Origin: Ascaris suum
Lineage: Eukaryota; Nematoda; Chromadorea; Rhabditida; Ascarididae
DNA length: 64,000 nucleotides
NCBI GenBank assembly: GCA_013433145.1
Contig: CM024176.1
Span: forward strand, 10,154,520 to 10,218,519
Direction: 5' to 3'
The notes under the pieces were generated by a model. That model searched no databases, was not told where the DNA came from, and was given only the letters and a program-made list of their open reading frames with translations. The position numbers were made by a program, and so were the translations under genes. Positions 1 to 11,800 of the stretch are shown here, in pieces (position 1 is the first letter of the stretch; each line of letters opens with the position of its first letter).

Positions 1-259
1 GCCGTGTCGACAGCGAGTTTGTGATAAACTCTGCAGTCGATGCAGGAGGAGCAGGTTTGATAGAGGTCAGCTTCCGCTCCACCCGCTCCAGTAGCGCCTG
101 CTGTTGCCGGTCCGCCAACTCCAGGACGGCTGAGAGCGCCCGCTCCTGTCGTTGCTCCTGGGATTCGAGTATGGCTCAAACCGCTTCTATGCCGACCACT
201 TCTATGTCGAGCCGTTGGATGCAACATCCAGTATATTGAATGGGAAATTTTTTACCCAT
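1..259 (-). pseudogene. Gypsy gag N-terminal fragment (unit 1 start)
   Basis: Minus-strand gag start cut by the window edge. A candidate ATG (complement of 257-259) follows an acceptor-like ttttacag and opens a frame in phase with the gag coiled region that reads LLERVERKLTSI in better copies. An in-frame TGA interrupts it near 173-175; the same stop occurs in the copy near 44.42 kb and its bases are also present near 23.84 kb. Downstream residues match DUF7083-like gag proteins of nematode Gypsy elements (inference from family knowledge). Confidence 0.7.
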
Positions 260-2913
260 TTTGGTGCTGTAAAATGAAGTTATTTTTGTTGCACCTTCAT
301 ATGCTAATCCACCACCTACGGTGTTTGCGACAAAACGACACATTGGGAAGATTGCATCATTATCGTTGGCGGTGACACCCAGTAAGCATGCTTGTATCGG
401 TTGGAGGAGGCGTCGTCAAGCCGTGGCTGTAGTTAATCGCTGTCTTATACTTTGCGCCACTTCTAGATCGTTTGCTAACGCAAGCATTTGTGAGCTATGC
501 GAATGCAACTCATATTTGAATAGTTGGATGAGTAAACAACTATTTGAGAGGTGAGGTCATGTTGAGGCGTTAAAAATTTCCTTTAAGAAATTACGATTTA
601 CGTTGAAATGATGACACTCAATCGTTGAGGATGTATCTATGGCTAAGCAAACCATTTCATTCATGTTGGCTTAGATCCGAGCAAAGCAATATCTTATTGA
701 GAAGTATAAAAGTGCTAGGAGAGAGGAACACATTTGTGGACGATTATGGCGAATCGGAAACACAACATAATCCAGTAAAGGAGGGCAGATAATAGCGGAA
801 TTATCTGCTCTCTAGGATTTCAGAAATTATTGAATCATGAAACTCTCCAAGAATGTGGCATAACATATATACCTCACAAAGTGCATAAATGTAAGTGGAT
901 TATCGGATTGTGCAAATTGTAGGTGCAAACAATATTGGCAGTGTTTATCGTAGACAATGGTACTATACTTAGCGATGGGACTTTTGGCTTTATAACTGAA
1001 AGGCTTCGGAAATGAGACATGAACAATTTTACGAGTGAAAGCGACTGAAGTTTCCGTTAAGATTCAGAAAATTGAGGAAAATGATGCAAGCATTGGGAAC
1101 CAAACTACAATCAACGTTTGAATAGTTGCAATCTTTGCTGTGACGATTTTGTTTGTGAGCTGCTCCATTCTAACCATACAGCAGCCGAGTGTGATTGTGG
1201 GATAATGGCCATTGTTGTGAAATGCTCATGTGTGAGTCGCTCTGGTACCGTGAGTAGGCGATATAAGGGCTGCCAGGGCCCACTTCTTGTCGTTGTGTGT
1301 TACTGTTCGGTGGGCGGCTGGTGAGTGCCGTCGTTGTGCGTTCCTGTTTTGCTGTGTGCGGAGCTGATAAAACTTTACTGTGCGCAGGGGCTCACTAGAA
1401 ATCGGATTGCCCGAAAGGTGAGGGGCCCTTACATTGCCATTCAAACTCCAACATTTCAGTGAATTATGATGCAGTTCGATCTTCAAAAAATTCAAAACCA
1501 CGCTAATCAATTGAACATGCCTCACTTTCGCGGTGATACATCCTCCTTTTTATCTTTGAAAAATCGTCAATTTTCTGATGAAAAAAAAGAGCTTTTGCAA
1601 AAAATTGGTTGTTTCATGTTTTACCTTTATCTGCTGAAAGATCGCTACGATGTGTTAAAGGAGGGAGAAGAATTTCCCTGTGGGTGGATGTTGACCCTTT
1701 CTTTCTTAGCTAGTGGCAAGAAGAGATAAATGCATCATTTACGCCGATTTGAGTATAGGCGACACAATATTTGTGCCTTAATAAGGGAGAGTTTGCGCGT
1801 TGGGAATGTGCTGGAATTTTAGCACTTTTTTGAGTACTATTTCAGTGAAATTTTTGAAGTTGCGATTAGAAGAGAGAGGAGAATGCGAAGTGCATGTTAG
1901 ATCACCTCTCGACTTGCAAAAAATGGTTCTGACGTTTTTGCCGAAATAAGTGGCTTTTCACGCAGGTAGCGCTGCTTTGCATCTCATTGCATCACTTTAT
2001 TTCTTTTATTTCCTACCCGTATATTTATATTTATATAAAGTCAGTTGTATTTTTTCTTTGCCTCATCTTCATTGTTGTTTGACTGGATTGTCAGTGAAAT
2101 GCGAAAACAACGACATGACATTTTTTCTAGAGTGGCTACACAACACAATACTCCCATATTCCTTTAACGTTGTAGAACATTAATGAATTATGCATATATA
2201 AGCAACTATTAAAATACACTCAATAACGCACTCATATTTTATCGATTCAACCGTTCACATCTCATATATGCCGATAAAAGCCCTAATATCTAATAGAAGC
2301 CAACACTTTGTGCAAAAATCGTTTTTCTATCATCCATTATTCTAAAATAAAGCGCTGACAGATTTGCAATATTGACACGAATTTTAAGACGCATTAGATT
2401 AAATATACTTTCTACTAAATTAAGTTGATCAAGTTGAGAGCTCCTGTAGAAAGTTGCTTTGCATCACTTCAGCCCGTGGATCATTGGCAATTGACTAGCG
2501 GAATTTTATAGCCTTATAATATGCATCACATATATTCTCAGCAATATTTCACGTTAATCCATCAACTTTGATAGGAGCTACAGGAATAAAAGGTACCGAA
2601 AAATCAGCATGTATTTTATAGAGTTGGGAATTTCATTTCGCGCTGTCCATATCGTAAAATAAAAACGAGCCACTCAAGGCGAATTTATGTGAGGGTTGGA
2701 TGAAATGAAACAATTAAAGCATCAATTTTCTATATATAGGTGACTAATCAGCTATACAGAATGCATTTAGTGCGAATTGCTGTAAAATGCTTCTCTATGT
2801 GTTCTTCGATTGACGTAAATAAAGTTGGAAACACGTGCGATAAACTGCACTGAAAAGCACAGACACATTTTATTTTAGTTATAAGAAACCTTGAGCTGTT
2901 GTTTTAGTCGCAT
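260..2913. other. Mostly non-coding unit sequence
   Basis: Present in all three units (23928-26590 and 44505-47166). Mostly AT-rich. A less AT-rich patch at about 1110-1450 contains conserved but short open frames on both strands. The clearest is the minus-strand frame seen best at 24665-24967 in unit 2 (100 codons, hydrophobic C-terminal half), which breaks by an indel in unit 3. I recognise no family, and no splice signals decide a gene model. Confidence 0.5.
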
Positions 2914-5900
2914 CTATGCAAGAATTTTTCACTACCTATGGCAAGCTGACAGATAGCTTGAAGACATTCTGAAGAGCTATACAAGATTTGAGGCTTATTG
3001 CGATTGAGAACGACTAACAAAGTCAATATTTCAGCGGATTTAAAGTAATGGTCAAGTTTTGAGAAATGCATTAGTGATTTTCCGGTAGCTAGTGGCTAAA
3101 ATGCTATAAACTCAGGCAAACGAGATATGAAATGCAAAACTTCGATGCTAGAAAAATTGCACTAGGCAACATTTTCAAATAGAGTTTCTTGAAAAATTTT
3201 GCAAATACTACCTTTTATGCAATAATTGGAAAATTTTGCTATGAATAACTCAACTTTGTAGGGAAGATAACGCTAGAGCGCGAAAAATTTGTTTTTCAGG
3301 GTGCGTTTAAAAAAAAGAGAGAAAATTTTTAGGAAAGGGATAATTATTGATTTATTACTGAGTACATATCAAGAATGACAAGCAACTTAAATGAACAACA
3401 GTTCGATTGACACCTTACAAAACGAGTAAATTGATGTGCATTCCATTATTAAGTGAGCGATTATTGAACGTGATTTCATCAAATACGTAAATTCAACTGG
3501 CAAAATGGTTGGTTAACGTGCAAATCACCTAATTAATTGCAAACAAGGTAAATAATGAAGTAATGGAACTACAGTTGTGTTTACTCTTCGTTTTCAATAA
3601 ATTTGAGAAGAGCGTGCAAATTGCAGATTATATGTTCGACTTTTTTTTATTTATGATTTCAATTTAGTTTCGTTTAAGAATTTAAAAATCCAACAATGTC
3701 TAAACGGCATAATTGAGAAAGTGCTTCGCCGATCGCTTCCGTTGCTTGAAACAACATTCTTTTTTTCTATATGTAGTGAATAGATTTCTCTTGAAACCAA
3801 ATTATTATGTTTTGGACCTCAAAAATGGCTGCTGTTTTGTAATGAATGAACGCATTATCCGCAAGCAGTATTTGAACTCTAGAAATTCTTTTCTTCGGAT
3901 AGATATTCCAACAAACTAAACAAATATTTTCCTAAACTAAAGTCTTGAAAATAATTTTCCTCATCTTTCAACTTTGAAATTTTTTTTTTCGATTATAGAC
4001 AATGTTTTCATTGCATAATTTGGCAAGCGGAAATTTTGGGCACCAGAATGCTAAAAGCAAAATTCAGAATAGAAGTCAAATTATGTGACAGGAGGACGTA
4101 TTTTTTTCCCTCTCCTAAAAAAATTGTTTTGATTTGTTCAAGCTCAGATTGGCTGCGGAATTATATAAATAGAGGCTATATAAACTCCGGATAGCGCTTC
4201 ACAAAATATTGAGAACTGTTCGGTCTCAACATCAGTACTGGTTTATTAATGCGCATAGAGATGGCAGCGCAAACGATTCTTTATTCTCTTTGGAAACATT
4301 CTTACTAAACACTTTGCCAGATGATTTGCGCTACATTTTGCCACATCTTAGCAAATGAAATGCATGAAATTCGTCTGAAAATAAGAATACCTAGATTTTT
4401 TTTGCACGATTACGATAACTAAAAATAATATAGTTTAGAAACTTGGACGAAAATTATTACTGATTAGTGAGAAAGATGGCTCTCCAATGTTCTCCATCTA
4501 CAATATTTCAACTTTGAAACCTCCATTCAATACAGTCTTAAATTATGCCAATAAAATGTAATCTTTTCAGTAGGTTCCCCTTTCATGATGAAAGATACAG
4601 TGATAATTGAACAGAGAGGGAATCATAAATATGCTTGCCATCCAACCGAAACACCTCATTCAAAACGAAAATGAAATTGAAGAGTTGCATTGAGAGCAGC
4701 CGCTTACTGTCATCAAATGGGTGACAACAACTAAACAATGCCGATGATAACAAAGCTCGATTCATCGCTGGATGTTTGCTTAAGCTCCTCCTTATGCATC
4801 GTACTACTTTAGAAGAAATTTCGAATTTTCTGCTCTAGAATTTTTCAAGCCATTATCGTCCCAGCAATGTACTAAGTAAATATGATGATAGATACCAGCG
4901 CTAGTTCGGCGCTGTGTTTTTTCCCACTTTGACCCAGTGTTTTGCAGAAAGATATAGGGGAGGAAGGAAGCAAGATACCGAGAATGAGCTAAAAAGTGCA
5001 AGCTTGAGCTTTCTTTGATGATGTTTTCTTGATTACGATGATGTATATTTATTCGTACGATATATATAGGATATATAAATGTGGCAAACCCAGAAAGCTC
5101 CATTAGAGACAATATTTCAGAATCTAAAAAAAAGAATACATCCAATAGATAACAAAACAAGGAAGAGAAAAGTACAAAGTTAAAAAATTAATGAGGGTTC
5201 TTGTTACACAAAAAAAATCTCTTTTGAATATTTCTCCATAAATTTACATATTGCATATTACCATTAGGATCGATTGAAGGAAAGAAAGAAAAAACGCTCG
5301 TGTAGCGTATAAGAGATGTGCTCGCACAATGTCTATAAACAGCCTAGTAATGATGATAATTTGAATTTCTAAACGTCAAGCTTATAAGATTCAATTCTGC
5401 TTTCTGAAACAATATCGATGACTAGAAGATACCTTTCGACAACAGTTTTTCCTCTTTTTTTTCTTTTTTTTAATTTGCAAAAGTATTCTTTAAAAATAAT
5501 GGATGAAATTGAATCAAGGCATTTGTATGGCGACAGGTGGGTTAACCTAAAGGCCTTTGCACGAAACATAAGGCTCGGCTAGGACACAAATCGTCTCCAC
5601 GTGAAATATATGTTATTAAAAGGATGGAGAAGCATACTTTTTCTGCAAGTGTCCCAAAATCAACCCGCTTCGGGCATGTTAAGAAGATGAGAAAAATATC
5701 CTATACTTTTTCATATGTTTCCGGGTAATTTACAATTCCTGAAGCGAACGTCCTTTTATAGGCCCGAATTCGACGTATTAGAGCACACAACTAATTTCCA
5801 AGCCTTTAATAAATCTGTAAATATTCATAACGAATATAAGCGATCGAATTTTTTGGTTCTAGAGGTTAGCCTACACGTACGTTATGGCAACCGTTCGACT

Positions 5901-5994
5901 AAACCTCCGTTTTTCAGTGTTATTACAAGAAGTGTGAGTTGATTTAACGAAATCGACAAAGACAGACGACATAATGTGTCATCAGAGCGATGCG
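2914..5994. other. Segment present in units 1 and 3, absent from unit 2
   Basis: AT-rich sequence with short open frames only. A minus-strand frame at 4583-4765 is nearly identical in unit 3 (50921-51103), but this follows from overall identity and is not evidence of coding. Around 4160-4250 a TATATAAATAG-like stretch resembles a core promoter, with no gene attached. The tRNA-like relic at 3081-3155 lies here. Unit 2 has lost the whole block. Confidence 0.6.
3081..3155 (+). ncRNA. Degenerate tRNA-like sequence (relic)
   Basis: The stretch starting TCCGGTAGC resembles the 5' half of a nematode tRNA, and an ACTTCGATGC stretch about 55 bases on resembles a B box. In unit 3 (47335-47410) the A box reads TAGCTCAGTGGC, close to consensus; here two bases (CA) are missing from it. 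No convincing cloverleaf can be drawn, so this is at best a tRNA pseudogene or the head of an old SINE. Confidence 0.3.
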
Positions 5995-8588
5995 CCATCT
6001 AACCAACATTCATTCCAAGGACCTATGGATACGTATGCGCGTATATGCAGTAATTATACTCTCTAATCATAGGAACAAATACGACGCGTCCTCCCTTTTC
6101 TAGAATGAACTTTTGCGATGGCTATCTTGCTGCAGGTAACGGATAGCATTTGCTCCTAGCTGCTGGGAAGCTAAATGACGATTTGCTATTGGCCGAGAAC
6201 ACGTTGACGACGTAGAAGAATATCACAATAACACACTTGTGCTTTTTCCATACTGTTTTATAAAAGTCTATCGACAATTTTGTTTTCTCTTACATTTGTT
6301 CTTCTCTTTTATAAAATCTTAAAAATTCCAGAGTTTCCTTCAGTCGTTCATTCCATACAATTTCAGAAAAAAATTGAATGTATTAGGTATCATCGGAGCA
6401 GAAAAGATTTGCTCTCTTTCCATCACTAAATACATCTTGGGAAGGGTAGGCAATTTTCAAAAGGCAGAGTTGTTTCGCGAATCGTACTCTCATTTTTCCA
6501 ATCCACTAATAACTACGCGAATAATTTTTTGCGATTTTTTCTTTTTTATTGTTTATAGAATTTTCAAAAATCAACTCGAAAATACGACTGGCGGAAATGG
6601 GTGAAGGCATCAGTCATGGCGAAAAGCCGCTTATTTTAAAAGCTTTTGCCCGAAACGCGTCGTTCATGGTAATCAAAATCGATTGGATGGCTGCTAGCAA
6701 TATTCTGGAGAATGTTGTTCCATCTTTTCCAATATCCATGGTCATTTTCTTGGAAATAAGCGGTGTATTGTTCTGTTTTTGTGGGCAGTACTTTGATATT
6801 TCCTTGAGACCGTTGGGCTTTCATTGCACACTCATTATTTGATACTTTTTTAGTTGCTCACCACATTCCCGGCCTGCTTCAACAGGTAAACTATGCTCTA
6901 TAATTGCGGCGCTGCCTTTTACATCCCGAAGACACCTCCACATCAACGTTCAACGTCTTACAGGTCACATGTAGCCACGCACACTTTCTTGCCCTAAACA
7001 AGCAAATTAAATCGGAGGTCGGAAACACAGTGAACAACCAACTCAGTAAGACAAAACGCGAGTAACGAAACAACATCCTCAGAGAAACAGAAATCAAGAA
7101 CATGACAATGAAGTCTTTTTGGCAAGCATGACAATGACTGCTAGTTATGTATATCACGCATTTGCAGTTGAACAGCCTAATAATGAGAAGAAGCGCCATA
7201 AACATGCTCCCATGTGTAACACATCAGCGAAGTTAAATACGACAAATTAATGTGCCTTCTAATCAAAGCAATAAAATCTGGCAAATACAGCTCTCGCGCG
7301 GAGCTGTAACCTGTTAAAGAGATCAGGAAGTATTATTTGCTTCTAAATGGCTACCACTGTACTTTTTAAGGCATCATGAAGGAGTTGTAAATGTAAACTG
7401 TCTAGAACAGATTAAACGTAAAATATTCCCTGAGGAACATGTACTGTTTAGTGCCCTCCTAAAAACTTGTTCCCGAATTTTCTAGATTAGGGAGAATCTT
7501 ACTTATCTGAAAATCTCTTTTTTGTGTGGAATTACCAGCTGCGATCCCCTTTAGCGCATCAAGCTCAATGATATGTGTTTTTCTCTGCTTTATTATGTTG
7601 CCTACCTCCTCTGGTTGTATGGATGCGTGTTGCCAAACCGTTTGACACTGCGTGCATTGTACACAGTTATTTGATGGTTTTCGACAGCAGAAGTGTTAAT
7701 ACCACCTCGGGTCTTTGTAGAATTCAGGATTCAGTATCGCATCGTCTACACAGCATATCTGCACTAGCAAACAAATTCCGATTGGCAATGTGATGGCAAT
7801 GACGATAAAATAATATGCAATTCAGTAAAAAGTGATGTTTTTCAGTTGTAAATAAGCCACTCGTCAAATATGAAACGTCGATTAAGCGAAAAGACGACTC
7901 TTATAAGACGACCGTTGTCGATTCACCGAAAATCCATTCATCCATTCGCACAGCTGTGATATTTGGAAAGCATTTAGTGTGAGCCGAACAAGTTTCATCA
8001 GCAAGATAGTACTTCATGAAGCATTTTTCCATATCCTGCGCTACCTGTAAAGATTCAAATTGCTATTGAGTATAACAGTTTCGTTGCACTGTAAGCTAGA
8101 GTTTAATGACAAGAGTTTTTTAGTGCAGTCAATAAGAGGGCATGAAAAAGTCATCATCTAAGTGAGAAGGCGGTCCTACACATCCCGCAAGCGGATATCA
8201 TATGCAAATTTCACTGAACTTCCATCAGACGCCATATTTCAAATTCTTTATCTAACACCCTTCTCTACGAAATCTATAAAACAAAATAATCGTCATGAAA
8301 TCTAAAGACGCTCTACAAACACCCGTCTCGTTGTGCGCTATGGCGACCTGAGCACGAGGAACTTTCCAGCCTCGGCAGTCGAAGGGGAGGGGGGCTGAGG
8401 CCTTCAGCCCGCGAAGAGGTTGCTGCTAGAACGGTTCTTCCTACCATCAGGATAGCCGGATGTTTTCACTGAACAAACAAAGCGAGGTTGATTCTTGAAC
8501 TTAAAGAGGGACAATTCGGAGTAATCAGGCGCGAAAGTGAAAATCGGGTCTTTCCTACTGAGGTACTCATTTGCATATCCCTGCAATA
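5995..8588. other. Non-coding sequence downstream of the GT92 gene
   Basis: Shared by all three units (about 26610-29214 and 52095-54693). It lies beyond the 3' end of the minus-strand GT92 gene. Only short frames occur; a hydrophobic minus-strand frame at 6891-7205 is open in units 1 and 2 but has no recognisable family and no splice support. A G-rich clump occurs near 8380-8400. I see no confident gene. Confidence 0.5.
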
Positions 8589-8859
8589 TTATATAACGAA
8601 GTGAATGTATGTGATGCAAATGAATCGCCTTCGCGATCGAATTCGATTGAAACGAATGAAGCGGAAATACTTGATATGATCGATTCGGCCATTGTTTATG
8701 GCGATAGTTATTCGGTTTTCTTTGACTTTTTCCTTTTCCATTCTCTTCGTTTCAGCATCGATTCGCTCCCTGTATTGTTTTTCCCACTGAGCAATATATT
8801 TATTTAATTCGTAATTTGGCAGTGAGTTGTTACGAAATCCAAGGGGATTATCAACGAGC
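8589..8859 (-). CDS. GT92 copy 1, last exon
   Basis: Begins after tttttcag with the base that completes Arg of exon 8, then LVDNPLGFRNNSLPNYELNK and a basic, Lys/Glu-rich tail, open for 90 codons to TAA. The tail past VKENRIT is doubtful: unit 2 stops right there because of one missing base, and unit 3 shifts frame. The true stop may lie within this exon. Confidence 0.7.
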
Positions 8860-11800
8860 CTGAAAAAGCACTATCGTAGTCAAAAGTACGCAAAATGCAA
8901 ATGTTTATAGCTCCGAGTAAGAAGACCAAGTGTTAATCATGTTGTGCACCACAGATAAAGAGCTGCATTGAAGGACTTCGGAGGAGGGGGACTCTGCTGA
9001 AAAAAAAACTCACTCCCCTGAAAGGTTTAATTTAGGACTTCTGAATTCCGAGGAGAAAAATATGTGAGAGGTTTGTTTCAACATGCACAAAAGAGAAGAG
9101 CCACAAATCTCTGCACATCGAGGATCTAGTTGCAATAAATGCCGATATTTTACCACCTGACGAATGGGAATTATCTACATAAAGTTCTATAATCACTTCC
9201 TCTCGATCCCCGATGAAAGCCCGTGTATAGGGCGCCGCTGCAGCATTCACCAATAGCATTCCATATGCAGTATTTCATGTCTCAGTGTTAATGTAGGCTA
9301 GATAATGCGGAATTTTTGAAGAGACTTAAATGCTGATTTGCAGAGGTACAGCAATTTATGGGCCAAGCTGGTTTAAAGTTTCTAAGCTCTCTACGATCAG
9401 AGTAGTGCCACCGAATTACGCCTTTTAGATTCTACATGAAATAATGTGAAGGTTCGCTAATATAATTCCCAATCTAATTAGGTAAGTGCACAAAAAAACG
9501 TTTTTGAAGGGGCGACGAATGCAATATATACGGAAAGATGACGAATGGGCACAATTAGAAACAGCCTGATGAAGTGATATGCGAAACTGGTTGATTTGCT
9601 CATTGCTTTGCCTTGCGAAATAAAGCCATAAAAACAGAGAAAAGTTTGAAAAGGTCCTGTTATTTCAAGATCCTATACATACGTAAAGATATGGAAGAGA
9701 CAAACATTACTGTATAGAGAAATATTTTTAGCAAACCTTGAATGAAAGATTTGCGCCAGGGCCGGATCCACAACAACAGTTTTGTATTTTTCATCCTCCA
9801 TATCTCGAGGCATATGCACATTGACACTTTTTGTCATTTCAGGCCGCACGATTACCTGTAAAAAAATTAGAAAAAAAGTAGAGGAATCAAAATTTGAATA
9901 TGCTGAAATCATTTTACAGATTCACGTATTAATAAAAAATAATTCAATTCCTTCCTGTTCACATTAACTTCTATGATGATTCTCGAACGATATGTTATCT
10001 TGTTCAAGTTTTATTCGTTCATGAAATACGGCAATATGCAATGAACGCCAAAAACTTGAAGGTTTTTGTTTTGTTTACTGGACGAAACACATTGATGAAC
10101 TTTCGTATCTAAATATAGGTTGAAAGTTTAGGATTACGTATTGAGCAACTGTCCCATCGCGTGATGTACATTTATGCGGCGTTAAGCGTTTCAGATAGTA
10201 GCGCAAAAACCCCGATAACGAACTCTCACCTTGCTCATAGAACCTGTCGGGTAAATTTCATTTTCGAGAGAAATATTGCGAAGCGGGTAGAAAGATAGAT
10301 CCGATGGATGACGAATATATCGTGCTTGATCCTGAAGAAAAAACATTAAGTTCCAATAACAATCACGGTGTGGATGAGCGATGATAGACCTCAGAAAAAC
10401 AAAAGAACTTGATTATCGGCCCTTTATAAGAGAAACTTCAGTCTTGGAAGTTTTTTTTGGTTCTTAAAAGTAGGTGATTATTTGTGTTCTTTTCCTTGCA
10501 ACAAATAGGGCTTAAAATGTAGTGATAGCGCTTAACGATTATTTATTAGAAAGCTCAAAGGACTCAATTTCATCTGATAACGATTAACGATTTGAATGAA
10601 ATTGACTTCGCGTGGAAAAATCTTTTATAGTTGAAAATTTCTGGAAAATTCCACATACTTTAAAAAATTCGATTTTCATTAAATCCCTTCACATTATGCA
10701 TGATCGAGTTTTCCTGATGAAATAAGCTGGTAATATTATTTCAAACTTCTCAATCGATACCGTTACCGTCATTGTATTGTACGCGATCGGAGAATGTGAC
10801 AATCACAAGAATATAAACACTCATTGTTTTTTGTTCGTTCGTCTCTTCTTTATCCGCATCCTTTCACAAGAACTAAGTTCACCCAGCAGACCCACGCAAA
10901 CACATTTGCATGGCCAAGAAATAGCCCACTTCACACTAATTGCAGAAACTCAAAGAAAGCACTGAAGTCGATAGACTCATTTTTACATCGTAGAAAACGA
11001 AAGAACTTCTGAAGATGAATGCCGAAGTGTCGCTATCGTTGTTGTTGAATGAATCGAGCAACTCCAGTAGCGTAGAGTTGTTTCTTACGACGAAAATCTC
11101 GTCGTAATCAACTGTCGCAACATACTCGGCGGAGCTTCGTGATCGAAGTAGGCAATCATTCAGGGAGAGCGTTTGCTGGAAGCACCTAATTATGAAAACA
11201 ATTCTTGGAATATATGAATGTAATAAACATTTTATACATTTTATACATGAAAACAATGTAATAAACAAATATTTTAAATTAAAATTTGAGAGGAGAATAG
11301 AGTTGTTATGTTGGTTTTCTGCGTCTAAAGTTAGCTGCATGGAAAAGTTTGAATCATGCCGACTTATTTATCACGTCCACCTTTATAGGCTGCAGGTTCT
11401 CTGTTATTCGTACCTTTCTATATAGGTGCAATTTTTTTTTCGCAAATTTTTGTGGTAAAAACTCGAAGAAGAAGGAAAGATGAAGATGTCGCTCACTCCT
11501 AAGAAATTTTCGAGGAAACGTATACATAATAAAGAGTGTCTATTTCTTTTTCTCCACTGCTACAGCCTTGTTATTAGATTGTAGAGCTTCAACATCCCAT
11601 GTGCAGTTAATCAAAGGGCATATGATGGTACAGGCCTGAAACATTTCATGGCAAGAAAATTGAGTGAAATAGCAGCGTTGTGGATTATGACGTATCTAAT
11701 AAAAACTGCCTCGCATACCCCTTATGACATCGCCGTATACCGCACAACCGAGCGCTCAGAAGCATTCAGACAATCGTCAAGCGCACAGATGCCGAATATG

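Noticed and set aside
1226..1525. 99-codon minus frame conserved in all units
   Set aside because: No motif, no splice support and a basic low-information composition; conservation is explained by recent duplication.
6891..7205. Hydrophobic minus frame resembling a membrane protein
   Set aside because: AT-rich sequence easily gives such frames; units disagree by indels inside it and no receptor-family motif is seen.
8380..8400. G-rich clump as a quadruplex regulatory site
   Set aside because: Only two long G runs with poor spacing, and no gene start nearby.
9032..9259. Minus frame with VIIELYVDNSH as a possible GT92 exon
   Set aside because: Exon 8 joins the last exon at 8859 in perfect phase, leaving this inside an intron; its frame also changes between units.
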